A stretch of DNA of 64,000 nucleotides, taken from assembly GCA_037127255.1 (NCBI GenBank), contig JBANSL010000009.1, positions 30,357,475 to 30,421,474 on the forward strand, written 5' to 3'. The notes under the pieces are model-generated. The model did no database searches, was not told the DNA's origin, and saw only the letters and a list, made by a program, of their open reading frames with translations. This DNA comes from Persicaria tinctoria (lineage: Eukaryota > Streptophyta > Magnoliopsida > Caryophyllales > Polygonaceae). Position numbers and translations under genes: made by a program. Below are positions 46,403 to 59,470 of this stretch, piece after piece (within the stretch, counting starts at the first letter, position 1; each line of letters starts with the position of its first letter).

Positions 46403-47320
46403 CCTACAATGGCCTCCTCGGTTAACGCCGCCTTGGTCTCGGCCGCCCTTACCTCCCGTCGTTGCTTTCCTCCGTCTACCGCTGTCGGGGCCCCTCCCTC
46501 CGCCTCTGTTGGGGTCGGCTTCTATCGTCGGGACTGCCATCGGCTTCGTTGGATCCTACGTTCGGGCTTCTCCTTCCTCCGTGTTGGCTTGATTTCATGG
46601 ATCGAGATTTCCTTTAGCGGTTTCCTAACGCTTTGTTGGGTTTTTTTTTTCAGAAAAAAATAATAATTTTGAGTTGTCCTTGCTGGACCTTCGATTCCAA
46701 TCTCTTTCCATTTCTTCAAATCAATCTCAACCCGTTCTTCTGTCTCTTTGTCTTTTTATTGTTGTTCATTTTCTCCTTTTTGACCCATTTCATTTGCCTC
46801 TATTTTGACTACCTAGTAGCCGCTTACGATCTTGTTATCGTCTTTGAGGGTTTGGGATGGGTTTCGGGGTTTTAATGGACAATAGTTTGGCCTGGAATCG
46901 GGTTTGTGGTTTGGAGTGCAGTGTTGTTCTTGTTGTGTTGTAGGCTTCTTTTAGCGGTGTTTGATTTGTCATTTTCGATGACGTCGTGGATGTGCGTTGA
47001 CATCTGATGGCTTGTTTGAGTCCACAATCTGAGGTGTCCGCTGGTTTCCCTAGAGTTCTCTGTGTGCGTTGTCCCTTTGACCGGTCGTTTCGTCTGTCTC
47101 TTGCTTTTGATTTCGGTGTAGGATGGCTTGTACTTTTATTTTGTTAGTTTATTTTTGTCATTTGTTTCTGTAATTTCATTTCTATCATTTGCTTCAGCCA
47201 TTTGCTTATGTAATTTTCTTTCAGTTGTACATGATGGTTAGTCCATCTACCGGCTTCTCCGGTCTCTCGGTTTCTCTAGGCTTGTCTAGGGAACCGAATT
47301 CTTATCTTGCTTAAAAAAAA

Positions 47321-49329
47321 AGTCAATATCATGCGGTTATTTGAATTTTAAATAAAATTTATAAATATACTATTTAATTTTATCTTATATTTGCAAGTAA
47401 TATTATAAATGACTTTACACTTCTTTTTCCGTATGCAAATGATATGGTGGAAAGCTGTTGTGAGCCTAATTAGCCATGTTTTACATTATCTTTTATATCG
47501 ATTTCTGCATGTATTTCATGCATTTTGGGTTAGAATAATACAGAATATGTGTAGTTTATGCTTAGTTGTTATATATGGAGGTCTACACAAGTTTTTGTTA
47601 TATTTCGCAGAAATCGGATGCATTTTGGAGCTTAATAGAAAGTCATGGAGAAGCCAAGAATGGTGCAGCTGGAGAGAAGGCCAATTTCCGGTTTACATCG
47701 TTCTGAATCAGGCTGTGATGTCTTCATGAGAGTTGTAACCCTCGGAAAGAGCTTTCCAACGCATGGTCATATGCGTCAATCCGACAACCGAGGCAGCGGG
47801 AAAGTGCGTTTTACGAACAGAGCTGGAAGCTGAGAAAAGAACTCGACGTCGACAAGTATCCAAAACTCGACATGAGCACTGGAAGACGAGGTCGAGTTGA
47901 TGAACTCAAGACGAAGACATCGACAACTTTTGTCGATGTCGAGGAGGCATGTCGAGAAGACACGTCGAGCATTCCAGAAGCCGAGTTCGAGGAAAAGTCC
48001 GAGCGGGAGATTGCTTGCAAGCCAAGATTCGACGAATTCTATCCGAATCTATCAAGATCTATCAAGACCAAAGAAGATGTCCACACATTAGATATAATCC
48101 TAGTCTATCTATTTTATTTAAATACACTATGTTATTTATTTATCATTAAGTTTTAGATATAGTTTTAGATAAAAATAGATATCTTCTATCCTTGATTAGC
48201 GAGGATTAGAAGCCTATAAATAAGGCCCTAGGGGCTCAGTTTTACTCAATTTCAGTTAGATTCAATTTCAGAGAGAAGTAAGTAGGAGAAGTAGAGAGAG
48301 AGAGAGTGAGCAGCCGGTTGGAGTTGTGAAGCGAGAGCGGAGTTGGCTTCGAGCGGTTGTAAACTTTGGTTTATTTTTATGCAAGTTTCTTTTTATACAT
48401 CAATGTCTTTTATTGCAATGAAGAGTGAGTAGTCCACCCACTTCTGGGGCTGGGGTGAGCCCGACGGTGGCCATGTGAGGCGATGCAATAAAGGTCAGAT
48501 TTTTATGTGATTCATCTTCTATCCCTATGAGCATGATTCTTTTGCGAGAGTTGAAGGTGATCCTTGTTTGTGTTATTGAAGCGAAAGTGATCTTAATGCA
48601 ACTTGGATTAATTATGTGAAAAGGGTTAGTAACAATTAGGGTTTATGCGAGAGCCTCTATATTCCTATTTGTTAATAACGAAAGTTATTTGGATGGAAAG
48701 CATGATCTTTTATGCCTTTATGTGTTACTTTGCATGGTTATCGTTGCGGTGTTGAAACCCTAGCCTTGGAAGTCTTTAGTTTAGTGATTTATTTCATCGA
48801 AATTCGTGTTCCGTGTTCGAAAAGCATTTGCATTTAAATTTCTGTTCTTATCGATCTCGGGAAAATCTTGTCGACATCGAGTTCACTTGTCGACGTCGAG
48901 AACTTTTTGCTGAAGTCGAGTTTTCTGTTTTGTCGATCTGTGTGTTGTGTCGAGTAGTCGTCGATATCGACAACCTGTGTCGACAAGACTCGGTCGATTA
49001 GCTTCTGTCGAGTTACTTATTGTTCTGTCGACTTGTCTGCTGTTGTCGACGTGCTTTATCGAGTACCTCTGCTTTGCTTGCTTTTGCTTGTTTGCTTCTG
49101 TCTTTGCTTTTATTTTAGCTGCCCTTGCCGGGATTATTTGTTTCTATTTTATTTCTGCTTCTGCTTGTGTTTCTGTGCTTTTCTGCTGCTGCTGTGAGAA
49201 TCTGATAGCTACCTGAGAACTGCTGACGTGCTTCCTCGTGGATTCGATCCTGACTTTTCTCTTACTACAACGGGAGGAAGTCTTGTATTTATTTGCTGAG
49301 ACAGGGAAGTCAGTCTGATCTATATTCTA
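47321..49329 (+). other. LTR-like sequence rich in GTCGA/TCGAC
   Basis: No gene. The phrase AGAGTTGTAACCCTCGGAAA, then GAGCTTTCCAACGCATG (47730-47765), a TATA-like CCTATAAATAAGGCC (48213-48227) and GAGGATTCGATCC-type 3' sequence (49230-49245, CGTGGATTCGATCCTGAC) all resemble parts of plant gypsy LTRs. Two blocks (47835-48060 and 48855-49065) are crowded with GTCGA/TCGAC pentamers. I could not find paired ends, so it may be a solo LTR. Confidence 0.4.
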
Positions 49330-52300
49330 TATCTATTTCCATACTTGACCAACTTCTGCAACAACAAAAGCCACCCAACCTTACATACAAACAAGTACAA
49401 GCAAAACCTTACTCAAACCTATGTAAAATGGAACTATTGGAAAACATCAAGTTTGCAGATCCCCCATGATCTCTATCATTTGAGAATCTCTATGTATGAA
49501 ATTACTCTCTTTAGTAGATTCAACATTCACCAGCCAAATTGGCATCCTACGCATCAATTTTATGATTAATATCGGCTACTGGAATGTTAGAGGCACCAAA
49601 AGGCCTCTTCTGTTAAAGGAGATAAATCTACTCCGAAATACGAATAAACTTGATATACTTACCATTGCTGAAACCAAGACCATAGACGCCCCTACCGACC
49701 ATAAACACAGGCTTTCATAAAGCCCATGTTATTAAAGCAAATGATCATAGAGGAGGCTTATGATCCTTTCAAAAAAGACATAAAATTCTAGATAATAGTA
49801 ATGTCTTAGAAAAAGGAGATAGATTTATCTTAATCAAAGTTAATTTACACAATTTAGATATTGCTCTTCTTTTTGTTTATGCCCCGTCAATCGAGTATGA
49901 AAAAAATAGCTTTTGGAATGAAATATACTCTGTAGTTCACAAACATCTGCTCCCCGTAATCATTATCGGCGACCTAAACGATATTGAAAATGATAACGAT
50001 AAGGTGGGTGGCAACACTCCATCATTAGCCAGATTTAGAAGACTTAAACATGTTAAAGAAGAGCTTAATTAACCTTTATACAATTCCGTATGAAGGTTCT
50101 GCTTTCACCTGGAGGAAAAAACAAAAATGCTACCAATAACACTTGTGGACGATTAGATCGCATTTTAGCACATCAAGATATTATCACTAAGTTCAGTAAT
50201 CTTCGGGTCAAACATCATCCTTTTTCCTCGTCGGATCACTGCCCTATCACAATACAGTTAGGTAACTTGGAACTCCGGAAAGGTTCCCCCTTTAGATTTG
50301 AAATGGCTTGGACCACGAATTCTATATATGATAATATAGTTCGTGGTGTATGGCGAAACCATATGTCAGGTTCCTTTAGCTATAAACTTATCCAAAAACA
50401 GAAACTACTAAAAAAGAACACCAAGGCATGGTGTAAAAAGCAAACCAATAATATACAAGAACAATTAAACAAAGTAGAACAAGCTATTACTTCTCTCCAG
50501 AAGAGACTACCTTGGGGAACTTTACCGGCTGATGAAATAGAAAAGTTAGCAAGACTGGAGGGAAAGAAAAGAGCTTTACTGGATTATAACCATAAGTACT
50601 GGAAAGAAAGAGCTAAGCTCAGGCACATAAAACTTGCTGATAAAAACACAAAATATTTCCAATTGACGACAAAGATTCAACAATTCAAGAAAATAACTTG
50701 CTCATTTACTACCAAACAAGGAGAAATCCTAAATGATCAAGGCCAAATCACCTCCCAAATTACAAATGAAATGGCTGAAAGATTTATTGGTTCTCATCAA
50801 CCTAAAATCTCGCACCATGACATCAGGTATATACAACCTCAGATTTCTCATGAAGATAATACTAACCTAATAAAACAACCCACGATAGAAGAAATAAAAA
50901 ATGTAGTAGACAATATGGCAGCAGACAAAACCCCTGGACCCGATGGCTACCCACTAGAAATTTACTCGCACTATTGGCATATAGTTGGACCCTCGCTCTA
51001 CAAGGCAGTCAAAGCTTTTTTTCACTCAGGAAGTCTACTCACTGAAATCAATCAAACTTTCATAGCTTTGATCCCAAAGGTGGAAAATCCGACAACTATT
51101 AATCACTATAGACCGATTAGCCTGTGCAACACAATCTATAAAGTAATCACCAAAATTCTAGCGAATAAATTAAATCTCATTCTCCCAAAACTGATAAGTC
51201 CCTTCCAAGGTGCCTTTATGGAAGGTAGATCAATTCAAGACAACAGATTAATTGCTCATGAAATCTTTCACACTTTCCATAAACAAAAAAGAAAGAAAGG
51301 TTGGATGGCCTTAAAACTTGATATGGAAAAAGCTTATGACAAAATCAATTGGTCTTATATTGAAGCTGTTCTGACTAAATTTGGCTTTCATCAAACTTGG
51401 ATTAAATGGATTATGACCTGTATCACAACTCCCACCTTATCAGTTCTTGTCAATAACTCTCCCGGAAAACAATTCAAACCTAACAGAGGAATAAGACAAG
51501 GTGACCCTATTGCTCCTTATATCTTTGTCATTGTCATGGAAAACCTAGCAAGAGAAATGCATAAGGAAGCACTTTTAGATGATGCTTTAATTGGCATCAA
51601 ACTAAGGCCAAATGGCACACATATCACGTTCTTAACATTCGCTGATGATACTATCATCTTCGCCAAAGCAGCACATACTAGTCTTAATACCATCCAAAAT
51701 ATGATAAATAACTTTTCCAACTCTTCTGGGTTGACAATAAATTACTCCAAAAGTTGCATCCATGTTTCGGCGAATGTTAGCAATACACTTGCGAGATCGC
51801 TAGCCAACCAAATGGGAATCCCATTCTCTAAATCCATAGAAAAATATCTAGGAATCCCTTTAATAAATGGAAGAATTAAAAATTGTGTTTTTGAGGAAGC
51901 TATCCAAAGCCTTAAAAAACAATTGTCAAAATGGAAAGCCTCTTCTCTATCTCAAGTTGGAAGAGCAGTCCTTATCCAAGCAAATCTCAACTCGAAAACA
52001 AACTACCTTATGCAGAATTTCCTCCTTCCAAAAGGAATTCTTCAACAGATTGACCAAATAAATAAAAACTTTTTCTGGAATAAGCTCCAATCAGAAAGGT
52101 ATACTCCGTTGATCAGCTGGGATACTATATGCAAACCCAAACAACATGGTGGGCTTGGAATCAGGAAAGCAGAAGAACTTAACGAAAGCCTTCAAATGAA
52201 ACTCCTTTGGAAAATTCATACAGACCAAAGTAATATTTGGGTCAAACTGATAAAAGAAAAATATCTAAACAATGACAACATTAATCAAAGATCTCGAATG

Positions 52301-53670
52301 AACACCTCTTGGTAATTTGAAAGACTTCTCTTTCTTAGAGAAAAATTCAACCAAGGTCTACACTGAATTATTAGCAATGGATCATCTATTAATGTTTGGA
52401 AAGACCCTTGGGTGAAAGACTAAGTCCTGGAAGACTACTCTCATAACCTTGACCCAGAGATGAAGGTTAGCCAACTTCTTACAACACACAAACAATGGGA
52501 CACCCCCCTCCTAAATAGTATGTTCCCACAAAATATAGTTCAAAAGATACTCGATATTCAGATTCCTGACTGGGACACGCCGGACAAGCTAGTCTAGAAA
52601 TTAGAACCAAGTGGAATCTTCTCTACTAAATCCACCAAGAAACTAAATAACATTAGCCACCAGACCCTTGACGATATAAACTGGATCTGTCAATTAAACT
52701 TGCCTCCTAAAATTAAAAACTTAGTTTGGAAGATTATGATTGATGGATTACCAACAAAAAATAGACTAAATAAATACATAAATCGTGTACCCTCCCAATA
52801 TAGTCTTTGTGAATCTTATGATGAAGATTCCACACACCTGTTTCTTAATTGCAAGTATACAAATGAGGTAATTCTTCACTATGAAAGATTATTGGGAAAA
52901 GGATTCTATGTAGTATAGGTGACAATAATACAACTGATATTCTGGAAATTCTTGCTAACACAACGACCAAAACCACAATGGAAGACCTGAGATTCATTTG
53001 GCACGCGATATGGACCTCCAGGAATGAACTCATATTCCAACACAAGAAATTGCCATACATCCCCAACTTGGTTCAACAGATAATAACATAAAAGAGTAAC
53101 TGGAGGTATGAAGAAAATACACAAGTACCCTTGCATCGAAGAAGAAGAAGACGGAACACTAAATGGAATAGACCGGACGCTAATATTTTCAAAATCAATA
53201 TATGGCTCCGTGAAACCCACGGGCGTCTATCAGGTGGGGGGAGTCATCAGAGACTCCAATAGGAATGTTATTGATATTTTCTACCAGGTTACCCGCAAAG
53301 GCTCAGTCCTTCAGACAGAAGTCATGACGATCTGTTTGGGGCTGTAGAAAGCTACAATGAGAGGCTTAAGGAAGGTGATACTTGAAGGTGACAACCAAAC
53401 ACTTATTAATGCAATAAATGGAAATGACATCGTCAACTGGGAAATCTCGCATTATCTGGAAAAGATCCGCTCACTGGCTAGAGACTTTGATCAAATAGAG
53501 TTCCGCCACTGTTTCAGAGAAGCCAACAAAGTCGCTGACTATATAGCTAGACATGGTATCATTTGTAATAGATCTACTCTCCCTTCTAATAGGGATCTGT
53601 ATTCCATCATCCTTCATGATGATCATGGTTGTACTACGTAAACTATGCCAAATGTTTGCCTACTAAAAAA
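49330..53670 (+). mobile_element. long L1-type LINE, decayed
   Basis: One strand carries, in order, an APE-type endonuclease, reverse transcriptase, zinc-finger RVT and RNase H domains, followed by an A-run at 53665-53673. ORF1 is not seen, so the copy is probably 5'-truncated. It belongs to the same family as the fragment at 1-795. Confidence 0.88.
49562..53641 (+). pseudogene. LINE ORF2: endonuclease, reverse transcriptase, RNase H
   Basis: The endonuclease starts MINIGYWNVRGTKRP and shows TIAETK (Glu) and IIGDLNDI. A TAA (49718-49720) and a frameshift near 50100 break it. The RT is the long open part, 50090-52315 (741 residues): RLDRILAHQD, DKTPGPDGYP, IALIPKV, RPISLCN, GAFMEGRSIQDN, LKLDMEKAYDK, NRGIRQGDPIAPYIF, then FADDTIIF, the catalytic pair. 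Next comes a zf-RVT region (PPKIKNLVWKI, 52700-52900), then RNase H with a stop at 53345-53347 and a 2-base change that removes the first catalytic Asp (compare KINVDGS at 301 with the same place near 53196). Additional TAG/TAA stops lie between 52313 and 52600. Reverse transcriptase could have been made until recently; now it is truncated. Confidence 0.88.
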
Positions 53671-53673
53671 AAA

Positions 53674-54055
53674 TTATAAGACATCAATAGTATTCTAAAT
53701 GGAAGATATGTTTATTAAAAAAAATGATTTTCCCCTATAATTGTATTAACATTGCAAAGTGGAACATTAGAAAAGGCAAATTCTACTAATAAAAAATCCC
53801 TTTAATTGAAAATAAATTATATTTTAAGAGTGTTTTTTTTTTATCAAACATGTTTAATATTGCAAAATGATATAAATATCGCTAATCTTATTAAATTCTT
53901 ATAAATATCGCTCCTTATTTACCAATTCAAGGTTCATTTATAATACTCTGTTAATTAAAACTTATCGTTTACTATTCATAAATGCTTTTTTAGAAGGATA
54001 AAAACTATATAAAATATTAATATTTTTTTACATTTGTTTTAATAAATTCATATTT
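53674..54055. other. AT-rich non-coding gap
   Basis: Nothing recognised. AATTA at 54056-54060 is the target duplication of the Copia element that follows. Confidence 0.6.
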
Positions 54056-54060
54056 AATTA

Positions 54061-54317
54061 TGTTAAGCCAGCTCAAGTTAGTTAGAAGATGAGATGGGTT
54101 GCTGTTGTTCTGTTATAACAGATTGTAGGCGTGTGCAACACCTGTGTGTGCTCTCCTTTCCTTTGGTCTATAAATACAGTTTATCTTGTACATCACAACT
54201 TGTTTTTCAATGTAATAAATCTCTGATTTATGAGAGTTCAGTTTTTCCTCTTCATTTCATTCTGAGTGTTCTTGAGTGATAGGTTAGATCGATTGATTCA
54301 TAGCTGAAGAATCAATA
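54061..54317 (+). repeat. 5' LTR of Copia element, 257 bp
   Basis: Starts TGTTAAGCCAGCTCAAGTTA and ends GAAGAATCAATA, with a TATA box CTATAAATACAG near 54169-54180. Differs from the 3' LTR at six positions. Confidence 0.95.
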
Positions 54318-54441
54318 TGGTATCAGAGCTTGAGGATGTAAAGCTCTAATCGATCCTCGCTTCCGCAAGCAATTTGATCCAGCAAATCTGCAAGCGCTTC
54401 TGTAGTGGAGTGCGATTTCCACTCTTGAATCGCAAGCATGC

Positions 54442-57400
54442 ATGGCGACTGTAACTGAAGATCTTGGAGCTCATTCAACAGAAAGACAACGAAGAAATGA
54501 TCTGATATCAGCTATGGATCTGCAGAATCCTTTGTTCATCCATCCTTCAGATAATTCAGGTATCACACTCACCACAATTCAATTGACTGGTGAGAATTTT
54601 AGGAGATGGAAGAAGGCAATGATGAAAGGCCTTTCTGTGAAGAACAAAATAGGATTCGTAGAAGGAACTGTGATTGAAAACTCAGAAAATTCAGCTTTGT
54701 GGAATAGATGCAACGACATGGTATGTTCATGGATCTTGAACACAGTGTCGAAAGAAATCTATGCCACTTTGGATGAATTTGACACTGCAAAGCAGATGTG
54801 GGATGATCTACACGAGAGCTATGGCCAGAAAAATGGACCTTTGATGTTCCAGATAAAGAAGGAACTGCAAGAATGTGAGCAAAGGAATCTGGGAATCACT
54901 GAGTACTTCACAAAATTGAAGGGAGCCTGGCAGCAATTGACAGGTCTGTGTCCTCCAATTAGATGCAATTGTGGCAAATGTGATTGCAATGTCAATGGTC
55001 GTACTGAAGCAGCTGAGAATGAAGAAAAGCTAATGAAGTTCTTGATGGGATTAAATGATCACTATGGAGCTTCTAGACGTCCGTTCTTGTTGTGCTCACC
55101 CCTTCCAACTGCAAGCTATGTACATTCACTGTTGATTCAAGATGAGACTAGCACCAACAAGAGAGGAACAGACAAAGCCTCTACTTCTGCTGATGTGACT
55201 GCCGTGTATAGAAAGAAAGATGGAAAAGAGGCCAAAGATGGTGAACACCAAGGAAAGAAGAAGAAATGCAGCCAGTGTGAGGGGTATCATCCATCTGAGA
55301 AATGCTGGGAGGTGATAGGTTACCCGAGCTGGCACTCTAAAAGCAAGTACAAGCCACAGATGCAAAAGAACAGCACTGAGACCTCCAAGAAAAGTGGAAA
55401 TGGAGGCTACAGAGCAAATGCAGTCACAAATAAAGCTCCAGAAGAGCAAGGAAACCTGATGCAAGGCCTGACTACAAATCAGCAGAAGATGATGATGTCT
55501 CTCCTCAACATCATGAGCCAAGCACAACAATCAAATGATGCGATCATTGCATGTACCTTACTCTGTGGTGTAGTGTCTCCTCTTACAGATTCTTGGCTTT
55601 TAGATAGTGATGCAAATTACCATATGACTTGTGACTTGAAATATCTTACAAACATTGTGCCTATGATCCCTCCCTCAAAAATACACTTTCCAGATGGCCA
55701 TACTAGCAACATTACTCACTCTGGTAATGTATGCTTAACACCCTCTCTAACTCTTACAAATGTCCTATACATTCCAGATTTTAAATTGAACTTAGTGTCT
55801 TTAACAACTATTGTAAGGACACTACATTACCATGTTGATCTCAGACCCATCATGTGTCTTATCCAGGACCCTGTAAGGAGGAAACCTGTGGCAGCTGGTA
55901 GAGATATTGATGGGTTGTATCACTTAGTCCCTGAACCAGAGATTCACCTTCTCATCAATGAATCCCAGGAGATTGAAAAAACTCAAGGCACATTCTGTGC
56001 CAACACACCTGTAATTCCTATGTTCCTTCCTCAGTCAAATTGTAAGTCTGATTTGAATGCTCTCTGGCATCTCAGACTAGGCCATGCACCTCTAGACAAA
56101 CTTCTTCATGTACATTCCATTTCTCATGATATGAATAAAAATTCAGACCTTGCTTGTTCTGTTTGTCCAATTGCAAAGCAAACTAGAAATGTCTTCCACA
56201 AAAGCACATCTCATGCTAGACACATTTTTGAGCTTGTGCATTGTGATCTTTGGGGGCCATATGAAACACCCACACACAATGGAAAAAGATATTTTCTGAC
56301 TATTGTAGATGATAAAAGTAGGAGTGTTTGGGCTTACCTCTTAGCTAATAAATCTGACACTGCTACTGTTTTAAAAGATTTCTTTGCAAAAGTGGAAAAT
56401 CAGTTTGCCACCACTGTTAAAACTTTAAGAATTGATCAAGGAACTGAATTTTTCAACAATGATTTAAAAACCTTTCTATCTGATAAGGGCATTTTACATG
56501 AGAGCTCTTGCACATCCACTCCCCAACAAAATGGAAGAGTGGAAAGAAAACATAGATACATTTTGGAAACAGCTAGAGCTCTAAGATTTCACTCCTCTTT
56601 GCCCATTAAGTTTTGGGGAGATTGTATCCTCACTGCAACTTATCTGATAAATAGGTTACCTACACCTCTTCTTGGTCATAAATCACCTTATGAAATTCTT
56701 TTTCAAAGCACACCTGACTACTCTTTTCTGAAAGTTTTTGGATGTCTTTGTTTCATGTCTACTAGCTTTCAACACAAAAAGAAATTTGATACAAGATCTG
56801 ACCCTTGTGTTTTTGTGGGGTATCCCTTTGGTTTCAAAGGTTACAAAGTTTACAATTTACAAGATCACAAATGTTACATAAGTAGGGATGTGAAATTTAT
56901 GGAAGATTATTTCCCATTTGCCTCTGCCAATCCTTCAAAAATCCCTGAGCAAGTAAATACACCAGTCATAGTCCAGATCCTTCACCCTCACCAGCTTATG
57001 TTGATGATTGGCCTTTTGACATGATCCCCATTGATCATAGCTTTGATCAGCCAAACATTGATCCTCCCTCACCTCATGAGTCTCTAGCAGACTATTCTCC
57101 ATCTCCTGTCCCACCAACCTTTGATGCCATCTCTTCCTCTTCTCCCAATCCATCAACTTCTGGAAATGAGTGTGAGTCTCAAGCTCCTCTAAGACAATCT
57201 CACAGAATCACAAAACCTCCTCTCTGGTTAAAGGACTATGTGTGTACTGCTCACCTTGAATCTCCAGCTGCAAGGTCTGCCTCCTCCAGTAAGTCTCCCT
57301 ACCCTCTATCCTCCTTTGTTTCTTACAAAACTTGCCCCACTGCATATAATACCTTTATTAGCAATAGTGCACCTCTATCTGAACCCATGTCTGTAAGGGA

Positions 57401-58890
57401 AGCACTGCATTCACCTGAATGGTGCCAAGCAATGAACACAGAATTGGATGCTCTTGAAAGAACTCATACCTGGAGGTTGGTTCCTCACCCTATGCATCAA
57501 TCTGTTGTCACCTGCAAATGGATCTTCAAGCTAAAGCTCAAGGCTGATGGTACCCTGGATAGGTACAAAGCAAGGTTAGTAGCCCGTGGCTGTTGCAGCT
57601 GCAGATGATTGGTCCATCTCTCAGTTGGATGTCACAAATGCATTTCTGCATGGTGATCTAGAAGAGGAAGTCTATATGGAATTGCCACCTGCTTACCAAC
57701 TTCTCAAATCCTCTCAGCCAGCTGTTCAGGGGGAGTGTGGGAAACAGAAACAGCAAGCTCAACAGGATTTAGTGTGCAAGTTACAAAAATCCTTGTATGG
57801 ATTAAAGCAAGCACCTAGGCAATGGTTTGCCAAATTCTATGAAGTAGTTGTTACAGCAGGATTTGTGCAATCAGAGTATGACCATTCCTTATTCATAAAA
57901 AGGAATGAGAAAAGGATCACAGCTCTATTGGTATATGTAGACGACATGATCATCACAGGGAATGATGAAGATGAAATAAGCAAACTCAAGGCCCATCTTC
58001 ACAAGAATTTTCAGATGAAAGAGTTAGGTGATCTCAGATATTTCTTGGGTATTGAGATAGACAGAAATGACAAGGGATTATTCCTAAACCAAAGAAAGTA
58101 TGCTCTAGAACTACTAGCTGAGACTGGAATGACAGATGCAAAGCCTGTGGCCACTCCCTTGGATCCTCGTGTAAAGCTCAGTCTAGATGGAGCTAAAGAA
58201 GGAGTAGATCAAGTGGCTTACAGAAGAATGGTAAGGAAACTGATTTACCTTACCATTACACGCCCAGACATATGCTATGCAGTGCAAATGCTCATCCAGT
58301 TCATGCATGCTCCAAATATGGAACATTGGCAAGCTGCCAAACATGTACTAAGGTACCTGAAGAAAGCTCCAGGACAAGGACTTCTCTTGGCCAAAGAATC
58401 TAAACTACAGCTAAGGGCCTTCTGTGACTCTGATTGGCAAAGCTGCCCTATGACTAGAAAGTCATTGACTGGATTCTGTCTATTGCTTGGGAACTCACTG
58501 ATCTCATGGAGAACCAAGAAACAGTCCTATGTTGCCATGTCCACAGCTGAGGCAGAATATAGGGCTATGGCCATGACATGTTGTGAGATAACTTGGTTGG
58601 TAAATCTACTAACTGATTTGGGTGTAAAGATGGAGCCAGTTCAGTTACAATGTGACAACCAATCTGCTCTCCATATTGCCAAAAATCTTGTATACCATGA
58701 AAGGACAAAGCACATTGAAGGTAATTGTCATGTGGTAAGGAATAAGGCTCTCAAGAAGGAGATAGTACTGGGTTACATCTCCACCAGAGAACAACCAGCA
58801 GACATCTTCACTAAAACAGTGAATCAAGACATCTCTGGAAAAATGTTGCACAAGTTGGGAGTTGTCAATATGTTCCAACCATTAACTTGA
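54442..58890 (+). pseudogene. Copia gag-pol polyprotein, two breaks
   Basis: Gag (about residues 25-230) has the Copia N-terminal and UBN2 regions (LTGENFRRWKKAM). The Cys/His knuckle CSQCEGYHPSEKCW is one residue shorter than the usual CX2CX4HX4C. The protease reads DSDANYHM where DSGA is expected. The integrase has the pre-domain LWHLRLGHA, Asp in VHCDLWGP, Asp in RIDQGTEF and Glu in NGRVERKH. The RT has YVDDM (57934-57948) and the RNase H AFCDSDWQSC. Breaks: a frameshift near 56965 (open part 54442-57024), and at about 57590 a deletion with frame change that removes roughly 30 codons, including the ETFSPV region, joining YKARLVARG to AAADDWSISQLDV. Not functional. Confidence 0.92.
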
Positions 58891-58897
58891 GGGGGAG

Positions 58898-59382
58898 TGT
58901 TAAGCCAGCTCAAGTTAGTTAGAAGAGGAGCTGGGTTGCTGTTGTTCTTTTATAACAGATTGTAGGCGTGTGCAACACCTGTGTGTGCTCTCCTTTCCTT
59001 TGGTCTATAAATACAGTTTATCTTGTACATCACAACTTGTTTTTCAATGTAATAAATCTCTTATTTCTGAGAGTTCAGTTTTTCCTCTTCATTTCATTCT
59101 GAGTGTTCTTGAGTAAACCTGGGCAAACGCGGGTAGGCCTGCCCGGCCCGGCCCGGCCCGCCCTCCCGCATTAGCGGGCAGGCTTGGGCACGGGGAAAAG
59201 CCCATGCGGGCTGCTAGGCCCGGCCCGCAACGGGTGTGGGATCGGACATATCAATCAACCCGTTACGGGCCGCAAGGCCCGTAACGGGTACCCGCCTTTT
59301 TATTAAAATTAAAATATATGTGTATATATATGTCATAAATAATATTATTTATTCATTTTTATAAAAACAATAAAAACAGTAA

Positions 59383-59470
<88 letters not shown>

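Larger units (their letters stand above)
45353..47320 (+). mobile_element. retroposon-like family B, interrupted copy
   Basis: Begins just after family A with two CCCGAAAGGG motifs (45366 and 45389). It continues as GC-rich sequence, broken by a hAT end (45425-45546) and a Tip100-type element (45783-46402), and ends with the family B tail GGTTAGTCCATCTACCGGCT, ...GAACCGAATTCTTATC and an A-run at 47312-47320. The minus-strand copy at 60131-60690 has the same order of motifs. No coding frame survives. Confidence 0.5.
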
